Shown here in pieces: positions 1 to 7,838 of a DNA stretch of 64,000 bases. Made by a program: the position numbers and the translations under genes. Position 1 is the first letter of the stretch. The number at the start of each line of letters is the position of its first letter. The notes beneath the pieces are model-generated. The model had not been told where the DNA came from and did no database searches. It saw only the letters and a program-made list of their open reading frames with translations. The DNA is from Paenibacillus wynnii (GTDB lineage: Bacteria; Bacillota; Bacilli; Paenibacillales; Paenibacillaceae), in NCBI RefSeq assembly GCF_030812855.1, contig NZ_JAUSTK010000001.1, forward strand, positions 310,001 through 374,000, written 5' to 3'.

Positions 1-633
1 AAGATAGTGGGCTTCCATTTCCCATGCAGGGTGATCTATTGGCAGTTCAACTGCCGGCTTGCCAAAGCGGCCCCCAATGGCGGGTCCCGCTGCCAAACCT
101 TCTAGACAGTCGCCGTGATAAGGACAAAAGCCCGCATAGTTATCATCCGGATGACGGCGCACAACAATATGGCCCATCTCAGGGTGAGACAATCCATGAA
201 CGAGCTTGCCGCCTACCACAGCACCTGCTCCGATACCCGTACCAACCGTTATATAAAGACAGCTCTCCAGCCCTTGTGCAGCTCCCCATGTATACTCACC
301 AAGCGCTGCTCCGTTTACATCAGTATCAAAGCCGATAGGTACGTTAAAATGCTCTGCAACAGCACCCACAAGATTATACTGCCCCCAATGAGGCTTAGGT
401 GTTGTTGTAATGTAACCATAAGTAGGACTGCCGAGAACCGGATCAATCGGACCGAAAGAACCAATGCCTATAGCTTCTACATTCTTGCCTTTAAAATATT
501 GTAATACCTGCCCCATTGTTTCCTCCGGAGTTGTTGTGGGAAAGCTGACCCGGTCGATAATCGTACCGTCCTCTTTTCCAATTCCGCACACAAACTTGGT
601 TCCCCCGGCTTCAATTGCTCCCAATAGCTTCAT
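1..633 (-). CDS. ROK-family sugar kinase (fructokinase type), 3' end outside window
   Basis: Only the first 211 codons lie in the window; the C-terminus is cut by the window edge. The N-terminus carries the ROK phosphate-binding segment (AIEAGGTKFVCGIG) and, near residue 100, the DTDVNGAALGE segment with the catalytic Asp, followed by TVGTGIGAG. A His/Cys zinc site is visible (H-PEMGH, then FCPYHGDCLEG), which is typical of ROK fructokinases such as B. subtilis GmuE/YdhR. The ATG is preceded by GGGAGGGG at a good distance. The expected role is cytoplasmic ATP-dependent phosphorylation of fructose or a related hexose. Substrate is inferred from family resemblance only; mannokinase or glucokinase activity is possible. 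It is probably its own transcription unit, since the next gene upstream ends at a terminator. Confidence 0.85.
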   Translation of the reverse strand, partial: MKLLGAIEAGGTKFVCGIGKEDGTIIDRVSFPTTTPEETMGQVLQYFKGKNVEAIGIGSFGPIDPVLGSPTYGYITTTPKPHWGQYNLVGAVAEHFNVPIGFDTDVNGAALGEYTWGAAQGLESCLYITVGTGIGAGAVVGGKLVHGLSHPEMGHIVVRRHPDDNYAGFCPYHGDCLEGLAAGPAIGGRFGKPAVELPIDHPAWEMEAHYL

Positions 634-734
634 AAAAAATTTAACCCCTCCCGTATGTAGACGGGAAAGTATCTTCCCGCATTATTAAACCCACTTTACA
701 ATAGCATTTTTCTAACAGATAGACTATTGAAAAA

Positions 735-780
735 AGTAAAAAAAAAAAGCGTACCAAAATCACAAAGACTCCCGGTACGC
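735..780 (-). terminator. Rho-independent terminator of the exonuclease gene
   Basis: GCGTACC (749-755) pairs with GGTACGC (774-780). On the minus strand the stem is followed by a T-rich run (735-748). It lies just past the stop of the exonuclease gene. Confidence 0.8.
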
Positions 781-795
781 CATATAGACCTGTCC

Positions 796-1722
796 CTAAC
801 CCAAATCCCCAAGCTCAATCTGCACAATGCCCCGTTCATCCTGTACTGCAGCAATCAAATGCATGAGGCTGTCGAACTCCAATTCCCGGAACTTACGTGT
901 TGCAGTTTCTCTCTGGAGTTCCCACAAACATTCGGTCAACGTACAGACAATCGGCACATCGCAGCGGATCTCTGCAAGCTCACGCGACAAATGCAGCATG
1001 TCCAAGTCGGCCTCGATCTTTGCCCGCACTCCTTTTGGCAGCAGATGAAGATTCTCAATAACACCCTCAACTGTGCCGTATTCTGTCAGCAGCTTAAGGG
1101 CTGTTTTCTCACCGATACCTTTAACTCCCGGATAATTATCGCTTGTATCACCCATGAAGCCCTTTAGGTCAATGACTTGAAGCGGGGTTAACCCTCTCTC
1201 CTCCAGCAATTCAGCCGGATCGTATACTTTATAGTTAGAGCGGCCTTTCTTCATAATCACGACCCTAACTTTATCATTTACCAGTTGCAGCATATCGTGG
1301 TCTCCGGTCAAAATGTATACCTCAGACTCCTCGCTGAAGCAGGAAGCCAAGGTTCCGATACAATCATCTGCCTCATAACCTACGATTCCTACGTTAGGTA
1401 CACCTAGCTCAGCTACAACCTCTTTCACTAGTTCAAACTGCGGTATCAGCTCCAATGGAGGCTCGACACGATTCGATTTGTAGCCGTCGTACTTTTCAGT
1501 GCGGAAGGTGCCCTTGCCCATATCCCAGCAGCATACTACGTGTGTAGGTTCAAAGGTGGATACTGCATCAAAGAAATATTGTAAAAATCCGTATACCGCA
1601 TTTGTCGGCAATCCGGCTTTTGTCTTGCGAATATATCCTCCATAAGCAGAGGCGTAAAAGGCCCGGAACAGCAGCGCCATTCCGTCAACAATCATAATCC
1701 GGCTTGATGTCTCTGGTGCCAT
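796..1722 (-). CDS. 5'-3' exonuclease (stand-alone PolA N-terminal-type, YpcP-like)
   Basis: A 308-residue protein matching stand-alone homologues of the 5'-3' exonuclease domain of DNA polymerase I. The metal-binding acidic clusters are present: VDGMALLFRAF at the N-terminus, EADD near residues 117-120, GDHD near 140 and GDTSDN near 191. A helix-hairpin-helix segment (GVKGIGEKTA, about 199-208) follows. The expected role is removal of RNA primers and flap processing during replication and repair. I start at the ATG at 1722 because GGGAGAGG sits 7 nt upstream. A longer form from 1755 lacks a ribosome site and would overlap the next gene. It follows the Spx-like gene by about 30 nt and is probably cotranscribed. 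Confidence 0.9.
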   Translation of the reverse strand: MAPETSSRIMIVDGMALLFRAFYASAYGGYIRKTKAGLPTNAVYGFLQYFFDAVSTFEPTHVVCCWDMGKGTFRTEKYDGYKSNRVEPPLELIPQFELVKEVVAELGVPNVGIVGYEADDCIGTLASCFSEESEVYILTGDHDMLQLVNDKVRVVIMKKGRSNYKVYDPAELLEERGLTPLQVIDLKGFMGDTSDNYPGVKGIGEKTALKLLTEYGTVEGVIENLHLLPKGVRAKIEADLDMLHLSRELAEIRCDVPIVCTLTECLWELQRETATRKFRELEFDSLMHLIAAVQDERGIVQIELGDLG

Positions 1723-1751
1723 GTGCAACCTCTCCCTTGTTATGATTTTGG

Positions 1752-2117
1752 TCAAACTATACTCCAGGCTTGTGCATATTGCTCTTCCTTGAAGCCTACG
1801 GTAACCTTGTGTCCATCGGTGACGATCGGACGTTTGATAAGCATGCCGTTGCCCGCCAGCAGTTCCAGTTGTTCCTGCTCATTAAGTTTCGCCAGCTTGT
1901 TCTTAAGGTCCAGAGACTTATAAACGTCACCGCCTGTATTAAAAAACTTCTTCAGTACAAGTCCGCTGTTCGCGACCAGTATACGCAGTTCCTCGACGCC
2001 GGGCGGCTGCTCTGCAATATGTTGAAGCTGCAGTTCATGACCCTGACCCTGCAGCCATTTTACGGCGCTGCGGCAGGTGCTGCATTTCGGATATTGGTAT
2101 ATTGTAAGTTTGCTCAT
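1752..2117 (-). CDS. Spx/ArsC-family thioredoxin-fold protein (YusI-like)
   Basis: A 121-residue protein with the ArsC/Spx fold. A CxxC motif (CSTC, about residues 12-15) follows the first strand (IYQYPKCSTC), and KRPIVTDG near residue 93 matches the conserved substrate-side loop of the family. Size and motifs fit the B. subtilis YusI/E. coli YffB branch better than Spx itself. The Spx RNA-polymerase contact segment is not recognisable, so a transcription role should not be assumed. Likely cytoplasmic, possibly a glutathione- or thiol-dependent reductase; the true substrate is unknown. A long palindromic repeat lies immediately upstream, so its promoter or leader lies within or beyond that element. 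Confidence 0.8.
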   Translation of the reverse strand: MSKLTIYQYPKCSTCRSAVKWLQGQGHELQLQHIAEQPPGVEELRILVANSGLVLKKFFNTGGDVYKSLDLKNKLAKLNEQEQLELLAGNGMLIKRPIVTDGHKVTVGFKEEQYAQAWSIV

Positions 2118-2132
2118 AGATTCTCCTTCTAG

Positions 2133-2292
2133 GTGGTGATTGAATGTCGCTGCGCTAGCGAATTATTCTTCCGATCGCTGTTATCCTCAAATTTCCTGAT
2201 TTAAACCACTATTCGTGGTAAAAATTTGAGGATAAAGGCGACCACTGCCGTTTCTCCAGAACAAATTCGCCTACTTCGCTCAAGATCACCAC
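2133..2292. repeat. Long palindromic repeat element, copy A
   Basis: An imperfect palindrome of about 160 bp. Inner stem: 2182-2194 pairs perfectly with 2222-2234 (TATCCTCAAATTT/AAATTTGAGGATA), capped by ACCAC (2205-2209)/GTGGT (2215-2219). Outer arms: GCGAATT (2158-2164)/AATTCGC (2264-2270) and GTGGTGAT (2133-2140)/ATCACCAC (2285-2292). The core flanks (TTCCGATCGCTG on the left, GCGACCACTGC and TTTCTCCAG on the right) recur in copies B and C, but the outer arms do not. It lies between yusI-like and rluA-like genes and would be transcribed if they form one unit. Confidence 0.8.
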
Positions 2293-2312
2293 AAACCGTT
2301 AGCAACCTATTC

Positions 2313-3290
2313 TCAAGCTAGGGCGTGCTGCAGTTTCTCCTCAAGCGCTGCCATGTCGGGCGGCAGCGGAGCCTCGAAGGTCATATCTCGCAGGAGCACA
2401 GGATGCTTGAACGTCAGCCGCACGGCATGTAGCGCCTGTCGGGGGATGGCTGCATCGAGTACGGCCACAACTTCCAACTGCTCAGCTTGAGCAGGGGTTA
2501 GCTCCGACAATCCGTACAGCTCGTGGCGATACATACCGTCCCCAATCAATGGACAGCCGATTGAGGTCATATGCACACGAATTTGATGGGTGCGACCGCT
2601 TTCGAGCTTCAATTCGACACGCGAGCCGTGAGCATAGGTTTTCTTAACCTTGTAACGGGTTAAGGATGGATAACCATCAGGCGTCACTATACGCCGATGG
2701 GGTTCTTCAGGGTCACGGTCAATAGGCCCGTTTATATCGCCCGAAGCGGCAACAGGAACACCGTGTACAAAAGCAGCATAACGTTTATCTACGGTGCCGG
2801 CGATCATTTGCTCAGAGATATGTTGGTGGCTATATGGGTTCTTCGCAATCACAATGACACCGGAGGTTTCTTGATCAAGCCGATGTACCGGCCGGAAGCG
2901 GAAGCGCTCCTGCTTCTGCTTCCAATAGTAGACAACTCCGTTGGCAAGTGTATCGGTATAATGCCCGTGTGTGGGATGCACAATAATGCCCGCTGCCTTA
3001 TTAATAACAAGCAAATGCTCATCTTCGTACAGAATATCAAAAGGAATCGGCTGGGGCAGAATATCTTCAGATTCCTCAGTCTCCATACGGATTTGTACGG
3101 TATCCCCGGCTTTGACACGTACGCTAATATAGACACGCTCTCCGTTTAGGGTGATACCCTGCTCTGTTTGCTTGAGACGGGACAACAGCTTGCGGGATAC
3201 ATCCATCCGTTTGTGCAGTATGGTTTTTAGCAGCCAATCGTCCTCGGCTGGTGGAATGATATAAGTTAGCGGCGAGTAATAACTGATCAT
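2313..3290 (-). CDS. RluA-family 23S rRNA/tRNA pseudouridine synthase
   Basis: A 325-residue protein with an N-terminal S4-like RNA-binding segment (about residues 15-75: DVSRKLLSRLKQTEQG...VKAGDTV) followed by the RluA catalytic domain. The signature HRLDQETSGV contains the catalytic Asp, and SGRTHQIRVHM is the conserved C-terminal motif. It converts specific uridines to pseudouridine in rRNA or tRNA; the target site cannot be told from sequence. I use the ATG at 3290, one nucleotide after the stop of the upstream adenosyltransferase, with AAGGTG about 13 nt upstream. The longer reading frame would overlap that gene entirely in another frame. Translational coupling with the upstream gene is likely. 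Confidence 0.9.
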   Translation of the reverse strand: MISYYSPLTYIIPPAEDDWLLKTILHKRMDVSRKLLSRLKQTEQGITLNGERVYISVRVKAGDTVQIRMETEESEDILPQPIPFDILYEDEHLLVINKAAGIIVHPTHGHYTDTLANGVVYYWKQKQERFRFRPVHRLDQETSGVIVIAKNPYSHQHISEQMIAGTVDKRYAAFVHGVPVAASGDINGPIDRDPEEPHRRIVTPDGYPSLTRYKVKKTYAHGSRVELKLESGRTHQIRVHMTSIGCPLIGDGMYRHELYGLSELTPAQAEQLEVVAVLDAAIPRQALHAVRLTFKHPVLLRDMTFEAPLPPDMAALEEKLQHALA

Positions 3291-3291
3291 A

Positions 3292-3855
3292 TTAGTTTCG
3301 GAACACCTTTGCGCTCCGCACATACTCCACGTCTGCGATTCCTGTACGATGATTAGCCGCCCGAGCAAGTGAGAAGAAGTAATCCGACAAGCGATTAAGA
3401 TAAGTAACCACTTCCGGATTAACATCCACACTACGTCCCAATGTCACTGCACGCCGCTCCGCTCTGCGGCAGACCGTACGGCAGATATGCAGGATGGAGG
3501 ACAGTTGGTTTCCTCCTGGCAGGATAAAACGTTCAATCTTCGGATTCTCTTCCTCAAGACTGTCGATCCAGCCTTCGAGCCTCTCAGCCATTTCACTTTT
3601 AACTTTATACTTAGTCTCGCTAATCTCCACGTATGCCAGATCGGCACCGCAATCAAACAACTCATGCTGAATTTCCAGCAGTTGTTCCCGAACATCTGCC
3701 AGATTCTCGTCTTCCATTAAGCTTCGGGCTTGCCCCACAAAGCAGTTCAGCTCGTCAATCGTCCCATAGGCTTCTATGCGGACATCATCCTTACCTACTC
3801 GGCCTCCAATAACAGAGGTCTCACCTTTATCTCCAGTACGTGTATAAATAGCCAT
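3292..3855 (-). CDS. PduO-type cob(I)alamin adenosyltransferase
   Basis: A 187-residue protein with the PduO-type signature IYTRTGDKGET at the N-terminus (ATP site) and the conserved C-terminal LNRLSDYFFSLAR region with RAANHR. It transfers the adenosyl group of ATP to cob(I)alamin, making adenosylcobalamin. Of two closely spaced ATGs the second (3855) sits 8 nt from GGAGG, while the first (3861) sits only 2 nt away, so I chose the second. No other cobalamin gene is in the window, so it probably serves B12 salvage. It is nearly contiguous with the RluA gene downstream, an association I read as operon packing and not a functional link. Confidence 0.92.
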   Translation of the reverse strand: MAIYTRTGDKGETSVIGGRVGKDDVRIEAYGTIDELNCFVGQARSLMEDENLADVREQLLEIQHELFDCGADLAYVEISETKYKVKSEMAERLEGWIDSLEEENPKIERFILPGGNQLSSILHICRTVCRRAERRAVTLGRSVDVNPEVVTYLNRLSDYFFSLARAANHRTGIADVEYVRSAKVFRN

Positions 3856-3892
3856 GGTCATATCCTCCTCTAAGGACTTAAGGAATTTATCT

Positions 3893-4444
3893 CTATTCCA
3901 TCATTGCCTTTATTGCCTTTACACTTTGATCCATGTTATCCGTGGAAACCGCAACCGTAACAAACAATTCTTCAGGCGCGTAGCCCGTATCCTTGAACAT
4001 TTTCAGCTTGGAGGCAGGAATCGCATATAAGTGTTTTTCCTGTCTAAGGTCATCCTCGCCCTCAACTGAAATTCCGCCTTCAAAGACACCCTCAGGGTAA
4101 TCATCAGGTGAGAAATAAGCTTCCAACGGTAGGTTCGCACCATTTGCACCGTAAATAACAGCGTCCTCTTTAGACAAAATCATAATGTCATTCGCTCCAG
4201 CTGCATACTCCACCATTAGTTTCTGTATGTTGTATATGCCCATCACATTGAACTCCACTTTAAGGTCGGGTCCCAGCTTGTCCTTCAGGCCCTTTTCCAT
4301 AGTCTCGCCGATGGTACTCGGACTTCCGGCTTTATCCATCATAAATATTGTAACCGTGTTCTCATCACTGCCTCCACAACCTGAAATCAAGGTCATCAAT
4401 ACGAGGAGTGCAGCAATAATACCGCCCTTCCGCTTTCCTGTCAC
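3893..4444 (-). CDS. Predicted lipoprotein of unknown function
   Basis: A 183-residue protein starting at GTG with GGGGGAA upstream. The N-terminus is a lipoprotein signal: basic KRK, a hydrophobic stretch, then lipobox LISGC with the lipid-accepting Cys near residue 23. The mature part has alternating strand and helix character (TVTIFMMDKAGSPSTIGETMEKGL...NDIMILSKED), which suggests a periplasmic-binding-protein-like fold, but it is shorter than classical solute-binding proteins. I do not recognise a specific family. It precedes the adenosyltransferase by about 37 nt on the same strand, so it may be the first gene of the lipoprotein-adenosyltransferase-RluA unit. Confidence 0.75.
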   Translation of the reverse strand: MTGKRKGGIIAALLVLMTLISGCGGSDENTVTIFMMDKAGSPSTIGETMEKGLKDKLGPDLKVEFNVMGIYNIQKLMVEYAAGANDIMILSKEDAVIYGANGANLPLEAYFSPDDYPEGVFEGGISVEGEDDLRQEKHLYAIPASKLKMFKDTGYAPEELFVTVAVSTDNMDQSVKAIKAMME

Positions 4445-4594
4445 CGTTCTTCCCCCTTAATCCTAAAAAAACATATAATAATAGTTTAATCCTTCTTATA
4501 GGAAGAAGGCAACTACAGACCTCTGTTTGAACCGGCTCTACAACTGCCAATTTATCCTATAGGTCTTTTTCTACCCACCTTTGATACAAAATCA

Positions 4595-4622
4595 TAAAAA
4601 AGAGAACCCCTTAGGGTCCTCT
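4595..4622 (-). terminator. Terminator of the Spo0E-like gene
   Basis: AGAGAACCCC pairs with GGGTCCTCT around a short loop (4601-4622). On the minus strand it is followed by a T run (4595-4600), directly downstream of the Spo0E-like stop codon. Confidence 0.75.
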
Positions 4623-4637
4623 ATTAAGCACCGGCAG

Positions 4638-4889
4638 CTAGTTCCTGCGCGGGCCCTCTTTCATATATTCATTTATCTTTAGATCCAGTAAACTGCTGAT
4701 TTCAATTACATTATCCGAGGTGAGTGACTTCTCCTGCAAAAAAAGCTGCTCCATCTTATGGCGAAGTATCCGAATTTCATCTTCCAGAGAGAGTCTGCGC
4801 TCAGATGCATCGCCCTTGGAGGTTCGTTTCCCGCTTCCAGAGAAAAATTCCCCACCATAGGAAGGTAAGTAATAATCGGCAATAAGCAC
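4638..4889 (-). CDS. Spo0E-like aspartyl-phosphate phosphatase
   Basis: A protein of about 83 residues whose C-terminal half has the Spo0E-family pattern: a first helix (EDEIRILRHKMEQLF) and a second helix with the signature SSLLDLKINEYM, matching the S-x3-LD-x-I-x2-Y pattern. Spo0E-type phosphatases dephosphorylate Spo0A-P and delay sporulation. Family proteins are usually 55-85 residues, so the length fits. AGGAGG is almost in contact with the ATG at 4895 but 7 nt from the GTG at 4889, so I prefer the GTG. The N-terminal 30 residues are variable. It has its own terminator and appears monocistronic. The target (Spo0A or another response regulator) is inferred. Confidence 0.7.
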   Translation of the reverse strand: MLIADYYLPSYGGEFFSGSGKRTSKGDASERRLSLEDEIRILRHKMEQLFLQEKSLTSDNVIEISSLLDLKINEYMKEGPRRN

Positions 4890-5067
4890 AATCATCCCTC
4901 CTAAAAGTATTATTATAAGCGAGTATCATAGAATACATCAGAATAAATCCAGCTTCCAGATAAACGCATAGTTCCCAGAGTAAAACAACCCTATAAAGGG
5001 CATTATTACTTCCAAAGTAAAATAATACCATGAAGTTAGGAGATTTGCTATAGTACTATTTTCGTTA

Positions 5068-6285
5068 TTATATTCTTTCTTGTTCCAGCTGCCTTACGAA
5101 AGCACCGATACGTTCAACCGCTTCATTCAGTTGTGATACCGAAGTAGCGTAGGAGCAGCGTAAATAGCCTTCACCGCCCAGTCCGAACACACTTCCTGGT
5201 ACAGCCGCTACCTTATACTCACGCAGCAAACGCTGGGCAAATTCATCGGAGCTTAATCCGGTTGCCTGAATACTCGGAAAAGCATAAAATGCCCCTTGCG
5301 GCTCATGACATTCCAGCCCGGCATCCCTTAGTCCCTTGACAATCAATCGACGCCGCTGGTTATAAGAATCCGCCATTCGGTCTTTTTCCTCCATGCCATT
5401 GGTCAATGCCTCCAACGCTGCTACTTGACCCATGGATGGTGCACACATGACTGTATACTGATGAATTTTAAGCATGGCGGAGATCAAATCCGGATGACCG
5501 CAGGCATATCCCATACGCCAGCCCGTCATAGCAAAAGCCTTAGAGAAGCCACTGACAAGAATCGTTCGGTCCTTCATTCCTGGTAAGGAAGCGAAGCTCA
5601 CATGGTTACTGCCGTACGTTAACTCCGCGTAGATCTCATCAGATATAACGATTAGATCATGCTTTTCAACTACCTTAGCAATCGGCTCCCAATCCGCCCG
5701 TGTCATAATGGCTCCAGTAGGGTTGCTCGGGTAACAGAGGATCAGGATTTTGGAACGAGGTGTAATCTTGGCCTCCAGCCCCTCTGCAGTAAGCTTGAAG
5801 TTATCCGCACCAAATGTCTCAATGCCGACCGGAATTCCTCCGCCAATAGCCGTAATAGGAGAATATGAAATATAGCAGGGTTCAGGAATCAGAATCTCAT
5901 CCCCCGGTGCGATAAGTGCACGTAAAGCCAAATCAATAGCCTCACTGCCGCCTACCGTTGCAATAATCTGATCCACAGGGTTGTAATCCACAGCGAAGCG
6001 GGAGTGCAGATAGTTGGCAATACCTTCCCTTAGTTCGGGCATGCCTGCATTGGAGGTGTACCCCGTAAACCCTCTTTCCAATGAATAGACGCATGCTTCC
6101 CTAACGTGCCAAGGTGTCTTGAAATCAGGCTCCCCTACACCCAATGAAATGATATCCTTGCTGCCTGCCGCCAGATCAAAAAACTTGCGGATACCCGATG
6201 GCTGAATTTGTTGTACCAACGGGGCTAAATAAGAATTCATCGATTTATCACTCTTTGCGGCAAGCTGCGTTTTATTCGTGATCAT
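5068..6285 (-). CDS. alaT: Class I/II aminotransferase, probable alanine transaminase AlaT
   Basis: A 405-residue PLP enzyme of fold type I. The PLP lysine lies in SGFSKAFAMTGWRMG, and the conserved NPTG motif (CYPSNPTGAIM) and the SDEIYAEL segment with the PLP-binding Asp/Tyr are present. Length and order match the aspartate/alanine aminotransferase branch. The gene follows an Lrp/AsnC regulator by 13 nt, the same arrangement as B. subtilis alaR-alaT (yugG-yugH), where AlaT makes alanine from pyruvate and glutamate; the symbol rests on that context. The ATG at 6285 is preceded by AAAGGAAG. Other aspartate-family transaminase activities are possible. Confidence 0.8.
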   Translation of the reverse strand: MITNKTQLAAKSDKSMNSYLAPLVQQIQPSGIRKFFDLAAGSKDIISLGVGEPDFKTPWHVREACVYSLERGFTGYTSNAGMPELREGIANYLHSRFAVDYNPVDQIIATVGGSEAIDLALRALIAPGDEILIPEPCYISYSPITAIGGGIPVGIETFGADNFKLTAEGLEAKITPRSKILILCYPSNPTGAIMTRADWEPIAKVVEKHDLIVISDEIYAELTYGSNHVSFASLPGMKDRTILVSGFSKAFAMTGWRMGYACGHPDLISAMLKIHQYTVMCAPSMGQVAALEALTNGMEEKDRMADSYNQRRRLIVKGLRDAGLECHEPQGAFYAFPSIQATGLSSDEFAQRLLREYKVAAVPGSVFGLGGEGYLRCSYATSVSQLNEAVERIGAFVRQLEQERI

Positions 6286-6298
6286 ATTCTAACTTCCT

Positions 6299-6799
6299 TT
6301 ACGGAGAGATCATCAGGCGGTTGTCTTCTTGGTGCTCCTCGAAAATGATCCCGTCTTGTTTGTATTTTTTAAGTGTGAAATTTGTTTTAGTAGATAATAC
6401 CGCATCAATTGGTGAGAGCTTCTCGGATACAAAATTAGCCACTTCCCTCAGATTTCGTCCCTCTACTTCTACCAGCAGATCGTAAGCGCCGGACATCAGA
6501 TAGACGGATTTGACTTGCGGGTACAGATATATCCGCTCGGCTATACCTTCAAAACCGCGGCCTCTTTCAGGGGTAATCTGCACTTCAATTAATGCAGTTA
6601 CTCTTTCATCATCCACCTTGTCCCAGTTGACAACTGTGGCATATTTGACAATTACATGTTCTTTTTCCATTTGTTCTATGACCATCTTCACATCTTCTTC
6701 GTCCGCTCCCAGCAGCGTAGCCATTAGCTCGGTTGAGCTTCTCGCGTCCTCCTTGAGCAGTTCCAGCACTTTCCTCTTTAACTCATCCATATCTTTCAT
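6299..6799 (-). CDS. alaR: Lrp/AsnC-family regulator, probable AlaR
   Basis: A 166-residue regulator with an N-terminal winged helix-turn-helix (about residues 5-60) and a RAM ligand-binding domain (about 70-145: ALIEVQITPERG...VYLMSGAYDLLVEVEG). I start at the ATG at 6799 because GGAGGG lies 6 nt upstream; a longer frame reaching 6901 has no ribosome site. Lrp-type proteins sense amino acids and usually autoregulate. Its position just before the aminotransferase suggests control of alanine synthesis, as with AlaR in B. subtilis. The operon order regulator-enzyme is seen directly; the effector is inferred. Confidence 0.82.
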   Translation of the reverse strand: MKDMDELKRKVLELLKEDARSSTELMATLLGADEEDVKMVIEQMEKEHVIVKYATVVNWDKVDDERVTALIEVQITPERGRGFEGIAERIYLYPQVKSVYLMSGAYDLLVEVEGRNLREVANFVSEKLSPIDAVLSTKTNFTLKKYKQDGIIFEEHQEDNRLMISP

Positions 6800-6945
6800 G
6801 CCTTCCCTCCGGGATAGTTCGCATCTGACGTAACGCAAATTAGCTGCGCCGCCCGCGAAAAGATTTAATACTAATATGACATGAAAATAGCATCTCTGCA
6901 AACAAGAAGATACGCTTTTAGTATCATTTCAAAATAAATCCTACA

Positions 6946-6991
6946 GCAAAAACCGCCTATTCTCCGGATCATCCGGTCTGAATAGGCGGTT
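6946..6991 (-). terminator. Terminator after the coat-protein pair
   Basis: AACCGCCTATT (6951-6961) pairs with AATAGGCGGTT (6981-6991), with an inner CCGGATCATCCGG stem. On the minus strand a T run follows, about 20 nt past the stop of the CotF-like gene. Confidence 0.85.
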
Positions 6992-7010
6992 CTATCAAAA
7001 TCCTGAAGGG

Positions 7011-7397
7011 TTACATCAAATAAGAAGTTGTCACGTTAGGCTGATGTACGGGTACATTCGGAGCCTGAGCATATTGCTCTGTTCCGCTTGCTTTTTGCTG
7101 CACGAATTGTTGGTTTTTTTGCTGGGTTTGATGTGCAGATTGAAGCTGCTTATCAATATCATAACGCAAAGCCTTGGCAGGTGCGGAATACATATTCATT
7201 TGGCCCATTTGAGTGTAAAGATCACCTTGGAGCCGTAGCGTATCCATGGTAAGTTCATTAAAGGCTTGTCGTACAGACGGGCAATTAGATTCTGTGGCAG
7301 CTGTCGTATATTCCTTAACTGTCCGCTTTAAGTCTGCCAAAATTGTATTTAGCAAATCCTCATCGGGCATAAATGCTGTTCCGTTTTGTGCGTTCAC
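7011..7397 (-). CDS. CotF-family spore coat protein
   Basis: A 128-residue protein with the CotF/ferritin-like helical pattern: EDLLNTILADLKRTVKEYTTAATESNCPSVR, then a second helix (FNELTMDTLRLQGDLYTQMGQ) and a Met/Tyr-rich segment MNMYSAPAKA that matches CotF-type coat proteins. The C-terminal third is Gln-rich and low in complexity. It is expected to be made in the mother cell and deposited in the spore coat. It lies 29 nt downstream of a smaller gene with related helices and shares its terminator, so the two are probably one unit. Sporulation sigma-factor control is likely by family, but I could not identify a promoter with confidence. Confidence 0.78.
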   Translation of the reverse strand: MNAQNGTAFMPDEDLLNTILADLKRTVKEYTTAATESNCPSVRQAFNELTMDTLRLQGDLYTQMGQMNMYSAPAKALRYDIDKQLQSAHQTQQKNQQFVQQKASGTEQYAQAPNVPVHQPNVTTSYLM

Positions 7398-7426
7398 AGT
7401 ATTACCTCCTTAAATTTTTAGTGAGA

Positions 7427-7663
7427 CTATTGAGGTTGTGTCGGAGCATATTGCTGATGTTGCTGAATTAACTGCATTAGAGTACCCATATGGTTCGTAT
7501 GACTTTGAAGGTGCTGCATGCACATTTGGCGGACTGTTGGATTCTGAGTCGTTCCCGCAGTGGCGGCTAGTTGTTTGATCAACAAATCCTCATTCGAGAT
7601 GGAATCAGCGATATAGTCCAGTTCTTTTCGGGTGAGCGGCTGCATTTGTGTGGATTGTTGCAT
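7427..7663 (-). CDS. Small Gln/Met-rich protein, probable coat-associated
   Basis: A 78-residue protein, mostly helical, with 15 or more Gln residues. The middle (KELDYIADSISNEDLLIKQL...NPTVRQMCMQHLQSH) resembles the two-helix pattern of CotF-like proteins, including the NPTVRQ segment that corresponds to CPSVRQ in the neighbouring coat protein. This suggests the pair arose by duplication or that the two proteins pack together. A GGAGGG site precedes the ATG. I do not recognise a named family. The spore-coat assignment rests on the neighbour and on composition. Confidence 0.65.
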   Translation of the reverse strand: MQQSTQMQPLTRKELDYIADSISNEDLLIKQLAATAGTTQNPTVRQMCMQHLQSHTNHMGTLMQLIQQHQQYAPTQPQ

Positions 7664-7838
7664 GTCTTTAATCCCTCCTTGTGTAGTGGTTCAAACAGGG
7701 TTTAGTATTTCGTGAAAGACCCCATTTTATGTGTTAGTAAAACTCAGAAACTGAAGTGAAATGGGATGGGCATTAAACGTATGACGGAAAAAAAACCTGC
7801 AAATACTAGTTCACAAGCTGCAAAGGAGAGAGCCACTT

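Noticed and set aside
3291..3431. N-terminal extension of the RluA-type synthase
   Set aside because: It overlaps the adenosyltransferase gene, and the remaining protein already starts before the S4-like region.
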